A stretch of 6,174 bases of DNA. Origin: Treponema sp. Lineage in GTDB: Bacteria > Spirochaetota > Spirochaetia > Treponematales > Breznakiellaceae. The translations under genes were made by a program, and so were the position numbers. This document shows, piece by piece, positions 1 through 4,679 of this stretch. The stretch spans positions 1 to 6,174 of the forward strand of contig WQRP01000098.1 of the NCBI GenBank assembly GCA_009786675.1. Direction: 5' to 3'. The notes below the pieces were generated by a model. It did not search any database. It worked only from the letters and a program-made list of their open reading frames with translations, and was not told the DNA's origin. Numbering within the stretch: the first letter of the stretch is position 1; the number at the start of each line of letters is the position of its first letter.

Positions 1-744
1 GACATAAAATGCCGCTTCGGCGGGCTTAAACCCTCGGCGGTGATAATCGTCGCGACCGTGCGCGCGCTGAAGTTCCATGGCGGGGTCAGGAAGGCCGATC
101 TGGAAAACGAAAACCTTGCGGCCCTGGAGGCCGGCCTGCCTAATCTTTTGCGGCACATCGACAACATCACAAAGGTGTACGGGCTTCCGGCGGTAGTTGC
201 GATCAACGCCTTCCCCAGGGACACAAAGGCCGAGCTTGACCTGGTCGCGGCGAAGTGCCTGGAGCTTGCCCCGGACGTACCCGTCGCGCTTTCCGAGGTA
301 TGGGCCAAGGGCGGCGAGGGCGGGACAAGGCTTGCCGAGGAGGTCGTGCGGCTTTGCGAACGACCCAACGATTTTGAATTCGCCTACGACGTCAATCTTT
401 CCGTCAACAAAAAAATCGAGGCAATCGCCCGTAAAATCTACCGCGCCGACTCCGTTTCGATTCTGCCCCCCGCGCAAAAACAGATCGAGCAGCTCGAAAG
501 GCTGGGCCTGGACAAGGTGCCGGTCTGCATGGCGAAAACCCAGTACAGCTTTTCCGACGATCCCGCGCGGCTCTGCGCACCCACCGACTGGACGCTTACC
601 GTGCGAAACGTAAGGCTTTCCGCCGGCGCGGGTTTCATAGTCGCGCTTACCGGCGAAATCATGACGATGCCCGGTTTGTCCGCGGTTCCGTCGGCGGAAA
701 AGATAGACGTTGACGGCGACGGCACTATCTCTGGGCTGTTCTAG
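1..744 (+). CDS. fhs: Formate--tetrahydrofolate ligase (formyl-THF synthetase), C-terminal part, 5' end outside window
   Basis: Catalyses ATP-dependent ligation of formate to tetrahydrofolate, giving 10-formyl-THF. This is a cytoplasmic step of one-carbon metabolism and of the methyl branch of the Wood-Ljungdahl pathway in acetogens. The frame is open from base 1 (Asp-Ile-Lys-Cys-Arg), so the gene begins upstream. The 247 residues seen compare with about 550-560 for the family, so roughly the first 310, including the ATP-binding P-loop, are missing. Family signatures in order are DIKCRFGGLKP and VIIVATVRALKFHGG at the start, then AINAFPRDT, EVWAKGGEGG, the KTQYSFSDDP segment, and the terminal EIMTMPGL...KIDVDGDGTISGLF. 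No frameshift is seen. The VanZ-like gene follows after 12 nt, suggesting cotranscription. No folD or other folate gene is in view. In termite-gut treponemes this enzyme marks CO2-reductive acetogenesis (established for that group), but fhs alone also occurs in non-acetogens. Confidence 0.97.
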   Translation, partial: DIKCRFGGLKPSAVIIVATVRALKFHGGVRKADLENENLAALEAGLPNLLRHIDNITKVYGLPAVVAINAFPRDTKAELDLVAAKCLELAPDVPVALSEVWAKGGEGGTRLAEEVVRLCERPNDFEFAYDVNLSVNKKIEAIARKIYRADSVSILPPAQKQIEQLERLGLDKVPVCMAKTQYSFSDDPARLCAPTDWTLTVRNVRLSAGAGFIVALTGEIMTMPGLSAVPSAEKIDVDGDGTISGLF

Positions 745-756
745 GGTGTATTCCCC

Positions 757-1194
757 TTGAAGAAAACCCGGATGGCCTATGGTCTTCTGTCGATTCTGTT
801 CCTGGTCGCAGGCATAGGCATATACTTCCTGTTCAGGGATTTGAGCGGTCTGTTGCTTTTTACCTGGGTGCCATTCCTGGAATTCGTCGGGAGCGTTCAC
901 ATAAGGTTGCCGCCGTCCGTCCTGGCCAACGCGCTGATGCACAACACGGCGGGCATGTTGTGGTTTGTTTCGGGAATCCTTTTTTTCAGGTTTCTGTGGT
1001 TTCCCCGGCCCAGGACGCAAGGGATCTACATCGCCTGCTTCTGCCTGGTTGCCGCCGGTCTGGAAACAGCGCAGTTGTCGGGAAGGGTGCCCGGAACCTT
1101 TGATCCCCTGGATCTGGCCTTTATGGGCGCGGGCGCTTTTGCCGAAAGTCTGGTGTATAATCTTATCGTCAGAAGGAGGGCGGCGGGAAAATAA
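757..1194 (+). CDS. VanZ-like small integral membrane protein
   Basis: A 145-residue, strongly hydrophobic protein. I see membrane segments at about residues 8-26, 31-47, 62-82, 87-104 and a weaker C-terminal one at 118-137. The signature is Glu-Thr-Ala-Gln-Leu at 103-107, then Phe-Asp-Pro-Leu-Asp-Leu at 115-120 and a Gly/Ala-rich helix. This matches the E..Q......D..D...N..GA pattern of the VanZ family. VanZ itself gives low-level teicoplanin resistance; most family members have no known function, and none is assigned here. The start is TTG at 757, chosen because it adds the basic Met-Lys-Lys-Thr-Arg N-terminus and has AGGGTG at 743-748 at suitable spacing. ATG at 772 is the alternative and would remove only five residues. 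It lies 12 nt after fhs and probably shares its transcript. There is no convincing terminator after its stop. Confidence 0.72.
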   Translation: MKKTRMAYGLLSILFLVAGIGIYFLFRDLSGLLLFTWVPFLEFVGSVHIRLPPSVLANALMHNTAGMLWFVSGILFFRFLWFPRPRTQGIYIACFCLVAAGLETAQLSGRVPGTFDPLDLAFMGAGAFAESLVYNLIVRRRAAGK

Positions 1195-1314
1195 CCATGG
1201 CGTTCCATCTGCCGCTTCCCGTCCTTTACGTGGCTGGGTGGATTTTTCGGGTTCCTTTGGGAATACTTTTAGCCAGGCGTTGTTTTCCGCGCCCTGCGGT
1301 GTTATACTTGTGGC
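1195..1314. other. Intergenic region between the VanZ-like and beta-barrel-like genes
   Basis: This 120-nt gap contains the promoter of the downstream gene at its right end. A very short imperfect stem (GTTCC/GGAAT around 1250-1264, followed by ACTTTT) could be a weak terminator for the fhs transcript, but it is too short to call. An ATG at 1197 opens a hydrophobic reading frame that continues into the next gene in another frame. It has no ribosome binding site and is not accepted as a gene. Confidence 0.5.
1280..1308 (+). promoter_or_regulatory. Sigma-70-type promoter for the beta-barrel-like gene, probable leaderless start
   Basis: A -35 element TTGTTT (1280-1285) is separated by exactly 17 nt from a -10 element TATACT (1303-1308). 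The ATG at 1315 begins 6 nt after the -10 element, so the predicted transcription start falls at or next to the A of the start codon. No Shine-Dalgarno sequence precedes the ATG. Together these suggest a leaderless mRNA. Confidence 0.65.
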
Positions 1315-1968
1315 ATGAAAAAGATGTGCTTAATAATTTCAGTCATCGTACTTGCGGTTCCCGCTTTTGCCCAGGAGGATCGGGAAAATTGGGAGGACAA
1401 CCGGCGAATGGCAGTGGCCGCAAGAATATCCCCCCTCCTTTTGGGATCGCTGCTGAACGGGTTTGGCGTAGACGCGGGGTTCGAGTTCGCTCCGGTGCCG
1501 CTCGCGTCGGTCAGGGCGAACATTCGCTACCTTGGCTTTAGCCCCGCCAACTTTGGCTTCGTGTCCTATGACGAGGAGGATGGCACCAACTCGGCAAACG
1601 CCAGGCTTTCGCTGATTCGTTTTAATCTGGAGGGGCGCTGGTATCCCGGTGGAAATTATGTGCAGGGCTGGTTCCTTAGCGGCGGTTTGCAGTTCCAGCG
1701 GTTTGCCGCCTCCGCATCCCTTTTCGTCGACGACGCGGAGCTGTCCGGGGGAATCGGGATGAATACCTGGAGCGCGTTCGTCGGTCTTGGCCATAAATTT
1801 GTTTTCAGAAGCCAGCACAGAGCGGCCTTTATGATTGAGCCGATACTGGATCTGGGCTGGCGGCTTGCCTCCGACATCCCGAGCGAGGTGTTTGCCGTTC
1901 CTTTTACGGGCTGGGCGATGGGAGCGAACGGCTTGCGCTTCAGCGTTCTTTTTGGCGTGGCTTTCTAA
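1315..1968 (+). CDS. Exported protein of unknown function, probable outer-membrane beta-barrel
   Basis: A 217-residue protein I do not recognise as a named family. It starts with a clear Sec signal peptide: Met-Lys-Lys, a hydrophobic core at residues 5-16, and a predicted signal peptidase I cut after Ala-Phe-Ala (residues 17-19). The mature protein is rich in alternating hydrophobic/polar stretches, Gly and aromatics (VRANIRYLGF, LIRFNLEGRWYPGG, GWFLSGGLQFQRFA, AFVGLGHKFVF), with turns between them. It ends in Phe (LRFSVLFGVAF), as expected of the C-terminal beta-signal of outer-membrane barrels. The size would fit 8-10 strands. Cys5 lies inside the signal region without a convincing lipobox, so a lipoprotein is unlikely. 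The ATG at 1315 is preferred because it gives a complete signal peptide and sits 6 nt after the -10 box. Its stop overlaps the stop of convergent alr. Function unknown; an envelope or surface role is inferred. Confidence 0.8.
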   Translation: MKKMCLIISVIVLAVPAFAQEDRENWEDNRRMAVAARISPLLLGSLLNGFGVDAGFEFAPVPLASVRANIRYLGFSPANFGFVSYDEEDGTNSANARLSLIRFNLEGRWYPGGNYVQGWFLSGGLQFQRFAASASLFVDDAELSGGIGMNTWSAFVGLGHKFVFRSQHRAAFMIEPILDLGWRLASDIPSEVFAVPFTGWAMGANGLRFSVLFGVAF

Positions 1969-3119
1969 CCGCCAGCCGGGTACAACCTAGGCACGCGCCT
2001 GTTGATATTGCAGACAATCTCGTAGGGAATGGTGCCGATCCGCTCCGCCAGAGCATCGGCACCAGGGGCGGATCCGCCGAAAACAACCGCGTCGTCCCAG
2101 CGGCGAGCCTCCCCCGGGGGGGGGCCTAGATCGACCATGCACTGATCCATGCAGATGGTTCCCACCAGCGGGTATGTCCCGCCGCCGATCCGCACCTGCC
2201 ATTTGTTGCTTGCCAGCCTAGGGAGCCCGTCGGCATAGCCAATGGGCAACACCGCAATCGCGGTGTCCCTAGGCGCAACCCATGTCCTGCCGTAGGACAC
2301 GGATTCGCCTTTTGCAACTTCCTTGACAAGCACCACCTTGGTTCGCAGTTCCATCACCGGTTCCACGCGCAGGGATCCCCGGTCGTGATCCCCGGCGGCC
2401 TTGTAGCCGTACAGCAGGATCCCCGGGCGCACCATATCGAACCAGGCATCGGGGTGAAGGATAATGGCGCCGGAATTCGCGGCGTGGACAATGCCCGGGT
2501 TCAGGCCCGCGGCGCGTATGCCCTCCAGGGACTCGCGGAAAAGGGAGATCTGCCGTTCCGTGTAGGCGAGGTCTTCCGGGGTGGTGGAATCGGAAACGGC
2601 GAAGTGCGTGGCGGTTCCGGCGTATTCCAGCGCGGCGCTGCCGGCCAACCGTCCGGCCAGGGCGGGCGCTTCCCCCGGGGTGCATCCCAGCCGCCCCATG
2701 CCGGTGTCTATTTTCAGGTGGACGGAAAGCCGCGTGTTGGCCCTGGACGCGGCGTCGTCCAGCATGGCGGCGAATTCGCCGTCCGAGACGAGGGGTGAAA
2801 GCCCGTTTTCGACGATCCGGGGAATCTCCCCCGGCAAGGGCTGGGAGAAAAGCAGTATCGGCGCGGCGATTCCCTGTTGCCGCAGGGTCTCCCCTTCCTG
2901 AACGGTCGCCACCCCAAGGCAGGACGCCCCGGCATCAAGGCTTGCGCGTGCAATGGCCAGGGCTCCGTGGCCGTAGGCGTCGGCCTTTACCGCCGCGCAT
3001 ATCCGGCGCTCCGCCCCCACCCGTTTTCGTATGGCGCGGAAATTCCCGGCGAATTTGTCCAGGTGAATAATCGCCCTGGTTGCTCTTGTGGTAATGATCC
3101 TAACCTTCCTTAGCGACAT
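1965..3119 (-). CDS. alr: Alanine racemase (PLP-dependent)
   Basis: Interconverts L- and D-alanine in the cytoplasm, supplying D-Ala for peptidoglycan. The 384-residue reading from ATG 3119 fits the family (about 360-390). Visible motifs are VKADAYGHGA with the PLP-binding Lys45; IKIDTGMGRLG; GTATHFAVSD; MVRPGILLYGY with the Arg that contacts the pyridine nitrogen; VSYGRTW with the second catalytic base near Tyr276; TICMDQCMVDLG; and the terminal YEIVCNINRRVPRLY. All key residues appear present, so the enzyme should be active. The start is uncertain. ATG 3119 has no Shine-Dalgarno. An in-frame ATG at 3209 has GAGG 5 nt upstream and would add 30 Pro-rich residues with no family counterpart. 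A purine-rich AAGGAAGG lies inside the ORF just before Ile codons 8-9. Longer in-frame extension into the opposing gene is not credible. The coding strand has a C9G5 tract (2111-2124) in Gly-Pro-Pro-Pro-Gly near residue 333. Confidence 0.96.
   Translation of the reverse strand: MSLRKVRIITTRATRAIIHLDKFAGNFRAIRKRVGAERRICAAVKADAYGHGALAIARASLDAGASCLGVATVQEGETLRQQGIAAPILLFSQPLPGEIPRIVENGLSPLVSDGEFAAMLDDAASRANTRLSVHLKIDTGMGRLGCTPGEAPALAGRLAGSAALEYAGTATHFAVSDSTTPEDLAYTERQISLFRESLEGIRAAGLNPGIVHAANSGAIILHPDAWFDMVRPGILLYGYKAAGDHDRGSLRVEPVMELRTKVVLVKEVAKGESVSYGRTWVAPRDTAIAVLPIGYADGLPRLASNKWQVRIGGGTYPLVGTICMDQCMVDLGPPPGEARRWDDAVVFGGSAPGADALAERIGTIPYEIVCNINRRVPRLYPAGG
2111..2124. repeat. C5G9 homopolymer pair inside alr
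   Basis: On the + strand five C (2111-2115) are followed directly by nine G (2116-2124). On the alr coding strand this reads C9G5 and encodes Gly-Pro-Pro-Pro-Gly at about residues 332-336. A slip of one base would shift the last roughly 50 residues, including the conserved YEIVCNINRRVPRLY end. The tract is therefore both a mutable site and a place where a sequencing error would matter. As given, the frame is intact. Confidence 0.9.
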
Positions 3120-3146
3120 TGTACATGAGAGCCGGGGATTTAACAA
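3118..3146 (-). promoter_or_regulatory. Candidate promoter overlapping the alr start
   Basis: On the minus strand TTGTTA (3146-3141) is followed after 17 nt by TACAAT (3123-3118), a good -10 match whose last two bases are the A and T of the annotated ATG. Transcription from it would begin about 7 nt inside the annotated ORF, so it fits only if translation starts further in. A second candidate -10, TATTAT (3246-3241), lies upstream with a poor -35. It could serve the ATG at 3209 or the one at 3119. The choice is unresolved. Confidence 0.3.
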
Positions 3147-3159
3147 GCAAACCGGGGAT
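3132..3159. repeat. Direct repeat CCGGGGAT x2, 20 bp apart
   Basis: CCGGGGAT occurs at 3132-3139 and again at 3152-3159 in the same orientation. The start-to-start spacing is 20 bp, close to two turns of the helix. The copies lie within the candidate alr promoter region: the first falls in the spacer of TTGTTA-N17-TACAAT and the second just upstream of the -35. That placement would suit a regulator binding one DNA face, but no regulator family is recognised. Confidence 0.6.
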
Positions 3160-3272
3160 CGCGGCCAGGGATCCTGGGGGAAAACCAAGGTTATGGTTTC
3201 CTCCTCCATCGTTTCCTCGTAGTCAAGGTCAAGCCTTTCGATAATAGCCGGAAACGCGCCCAACGCACCCCC

Positions 3273-3302
3273 CTGTCGAGTTCCCCGGGCTTCCCGTATA
3301 CT
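3273..3302 (+). promoter_or_regulatory. Promoter for the phospholipase-like gene, probable leaderless start
   Basis: A -10 element TATACT (3297-3302) lies exactly 6 nt before the ATG at 3309, the same hexamer and distance as at 1303-1308/1315. The -35 is weak: CTGTCG at 3273-3278 with an 18-nt spacer. There is no Shine-Dalgarno in the bases ahead of the ATG (CTAAAACC). The mRNA is predicted to begin at or very near the start codon. Confidence 0.5.
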
Positions 3303-3308
3303 AAAACC

Positions 3309-4385
3309 ATGCCTTCGCAGATTTTGCATACCCTTTTTGGCGAGGATCTTCTCGATGCCCTTCGCTCGCGGCTCGCCTCGGGAACGCCATGGCAAGGCCG
3401 GTGGGACAGGGTTTGCCGGGGGGCCTTTGCCGTCGGCTGCCAGGGCCCGGACATTTTCTACCACAGCAGGAACACCAGGCCCCTCGCGCTTGAATACGGG
3501 AGTCTCCTGCACCGCCGCGGCTTCGGCACCTTCTGCGCCCAGCTTCTAAGGCTGGCCCTGCCAACAGAGGCGAGCCCGCCCCGGAACCCAAGCGCCCATG
3601 CCGCCTATGCCCTGGGCTTTCTTTCCCACGCGGCGCTGGATCGCGGATGCCATCCCTACATCATATACAAGTCCGCCACCGTGAACGCGCGCGGCGAGGA
3701 AAACAGCCTTTACCATCCCTTCTTTGAGCGAATCCTGGACACGCTTATGCTTAGGGAACTGCGTGGAATGGAAACCGGGGATTGGGATCAGGGACTGCTG
3801 GCGGAAACCTGTGGCCGGCCGCCTGGGTTAAAGGAACTTGTCGCCGGCGCAATGGTCGCCGCCTTTCCCGAAAAAGCGGCCGGGGATCAAAAACTTGCCG
3901 GGCGAATGGACAGCGCCTTCGCCGACAGCGCGCGTTTCTACAGGCTTACCGATCCGGCAAAGACCTTTGTGGAAACCCTGGACGCGCCCCCGCCGCTCAA
4001 TCGCCGCTACCTTTCGGTGGTCTACCCCCTGGAACTTCCCCGGCATATCGATTTTCTTAACAAAAACCAGGAACCCTGGTATTACCCCTATCGCCCGCCA
4101 AATCTCGGCGTTCCCGAAACCCCGGACACCCGATCGTTCCCGGAGGTTTACGCCGACGCGCTACAAGCCGCCGTCGATACCATCCTGCCGTGCATGGTTC
4201 GATACATGGAAACCGGCGCCTTTCCCCTCGAAGCCGCGGCGCACATCGGCAACGGCAGCCTTTCGATCCACGACGGGGAGGGCAAACCCTGCGCGCCAAA
4301 TTTTTCTTCCCCGTTGCCATTGGCCACGGTGTTGGAACACCAGGCGAAACTTCGCGCGACATTAGTACCCCCCCCTCCCCCCTAA
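3309..4385 (+). CDS. Zinc-dependent phospholipase C-like protein (Zn_dep_PLPC family)
   Basis: A 358-residue protein whose first third matches the zinc-dependent phospholipase C / S1-P1-like fold family. Visible signatures are the N-terminal Met-Pro-Ser...His7...Phe-Gly (MPSQILHTLFGEDLL), the GCQGPDIFYH motif at 43-52, and the helix GFLSHAALDRGCHPYI at 103-118 with His107, Asp111 and His115. These His/Asp residues fit the metal ligands of the family. In characterised relatives the fold hydrolyses phosphodiester bonds of phospholipids. Many bacterial members, this one included, lack a signal peptide and have no proven substrate, so activity is inferred. The start at 3309 is set by the family-typical N-terminus; no ribosome binding site is seen. 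The gene is transcribed divergently from alr and appears monocistronic. The C-terminus is a run of prolines encoded by C8-T-C6 immediately before TAA. Confidence 0.82.
   Translation: MPSQILHTLFGEDLLDALRSRLASGTPWQGRWDRVCRGAFAVGCQGPDIFYHSRNTRPLALEYGSLLHRRGFGTFCAQLLRLALPTEASPPRNPSAHAAYALGFLSHAALDRGCHPYIIYKSATVNARGEENSLYHPFFERILDTLMLRELRGMETGDWDQGLLAETCGRPPGLKELVAGAMVAAFPEKAAGDQKLAGRMDSAFADSARFYRLTDPAKTFVETLDAPPPLNRRYLSVVYPLELPRHIDFLNKNQEPWYYPYRPPNLGVPETPDTRSFPEVYADALQAAVDTILPCMVRYMETGAFPLEAAAHIGNGSLSIHDGEGKPCAPNFSSPLPLATVLEHQAKLRATLVPPPPP
4368..4382. repeat. C8-T-C6 tract at the end of the phospholipase-like gene
   Basis: Eight C (4368-4375), one T and six C (4377-4382) encode the last five residues (all Pro) directly before the TAA at 4383-4385. 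Loss of one C would read through the stop into the downstream promoter region for about 30 codons. Gain of one C would give a slightly different tail ending at 4390. Such changes would affect only the C-terminal tail, so the functional effect may be small. Confidence 0.85.
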
Positions 4386-4428
4386 TATAAACAGCCGACT
4401 AAAATTTAACCCATGGCAAAAAAATTGC

Positions 4429-4457
4429 TTGACTCATTCGATCGGAGCTGACATAAT
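4429..4457 (+). promoter_or_regulatory. Near-consensus sigma-70 promoter for the chemoreceptor gene
   Basis: TTGACT (4429-4434, 5/6 match) and CATAAT (4452-4457, 5/6 match) are separated by 17 nt, with an A7 run just upstream that could act as an UP element. The predicted start is near 4464, about 200 nt before the ATG at 4664. The arms TCGATCG (4438-4444) and CGATCGA (4474-4480) form an inverted repeat around the -10 and start site, and could be an operator. Confidence 0.72.
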
Positions 4458-4541
4458 GTATGCTACAAACTGACGATCGACAAGACTTTATTCGCGTAGA
4501 GTCGTGCTGACAGAAAACCAAAGCCGTTTGTGGTAAAGATT

Positions 4542-4679
4542 ATGAAAATTCGCAAGACGCGGAAAGAAATAACGCCGCAAGCTGACAAAGGCGCGGCGCA
4601 CGCCTTTGTCAAACACCTGGCAGATAATATTTTTCCGCACATTCACATTTTTTGGGGGAAACTATGTTTAGCAGTCTAA
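4542..4679 (+). CDS. Possible upstream small ORF overlapping the chemoreceptor start (uncertain)
   Basis: ATG at 4542 opens 45 codons ending at TAA 4677-4679, in a different frame from the chemoreceptor and overlapping its start by 16 nt. The product would begin with a basic MKIRKTRKE segment and end with a hydrophobic/aromatic tail (IFPHIHIFWGKLCLAV). The upstream bases (TGGTAAAGATT) give at best a weak ribosome binding site. Its position inside the leader and its overlap with the next start would allow translational coupling or a leader-peptide role. It may equally be chance, and I recognise no homologous family. Confidence 0.2.
   Translation: MKIRKTRKEITPQADKGAAHAFVKHLADNIFPHIHIFWGKLCLAV
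4583..4611 (+). promoter_or_regulatory. Perfect hairpin in the chemoreceptor leader
   Basis: GACAAAGGCG (4584-4593) and CGCCTTTGTC (4601-4610) are exact reverse complements around the 7-nt loop CGGCGCA. An outer T-A pair makes an 11-bp stem. There is no U-run directly after it (the next bases are AACACCTGG), so it is not a standard intrinsic terminator. It may be an mRNA-stability or attenuation structure; ATATTTTT occurs about 20 nt further on. Confidence 0.6.
4654..4658 (+). promoter_or_regulatory. Ribosome binding site of the chemoreceptor gene
   Basis: GGGGG (with AA following) ends 5 nt before the ATG at 4664. It supports that start and contrasts with the genes at 1315 and 3309, which have no such site. 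Confidence 0.65.

Larger units (their letters stand above)
3120..3308. other. Divergent intergenic region between alr and the phospholipase-like gene
   Basis: The 189 bp carry promoter candidates for both directions. There are two direct copies of CCGGGGAT spaced 20 bp start to start. A minus-strand purine-rich stretch (GAGGAAACG before the ATG at 3209, then GGAGGAGG) resembles ribosome binding sites. No additional gene is supported here. Confidence 0.6.
4386..4663. other. Intergenic region and 5' leader of the chemoreceptor gene
   Basis: This stretch of 278 nt is more AT-rich than the flanking genes. From left to right it holds an A-rich segment (about 4418-4425), a strong sigma-70-type promoter, a predicted leader of about 200 nt, an 11-bp hairpin and a GGGGG ribosome binding site. 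A 45-codon reading frame crosses into the chemoreceptor gene. I compared the leader by eye with the c-di-GMP (GEMM) riboswitch core and saw no match. No tRNA is seen. Confidence 0.7.

Noticed and set aside
1197..1541. A 114-codon + frame just after the VanZ-like stop with a hydrophobic N-terminus
   Set aside because: It has no ribosome binding site, its second half is out of frame inside the exported-protein gene, and its composition there is Gly/Arg/Pro-rich shadow.
1339..1818. A 159-codon minus-strand frame opposite the barrel-like gene
   Set aside because: It is antisense to a gene with a signal peptide and promoter, and shows no recognisable motifs.
2385..2798. Open + strand frames of 100-140 codons opposite alr
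   Set aside because: They are Gly/Arg/Val-rich complements of the alr coding sequence without start signals or family patterns.
3120..3512. A 131-residue N-terminal extension of alr running into the opposing phospholipase-like gene
   Set aside because: It overlaps a well-supported + strand gene, is Pro/Arg/Gly-rich as a shadow frame would be, and has no place in the alanine racemase family. Only the alternative start at 3209 was kept as a question.
4500..4580. Possible c-di-GMP (GEMM) riboswitch in the mcp leader, suggested by CAAAGCC
   Set aside because: The conserved GEMM core and its tetraloop/receptor helices cannot be laid out; only a short resemblance is present.
4583..4650. Hairpin plus later T-run as an intrinsic terminator
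   Set aside because: The T-run starts about 20 nt after the stem instead of directly after it, so standard rho-independent termination is not supported.
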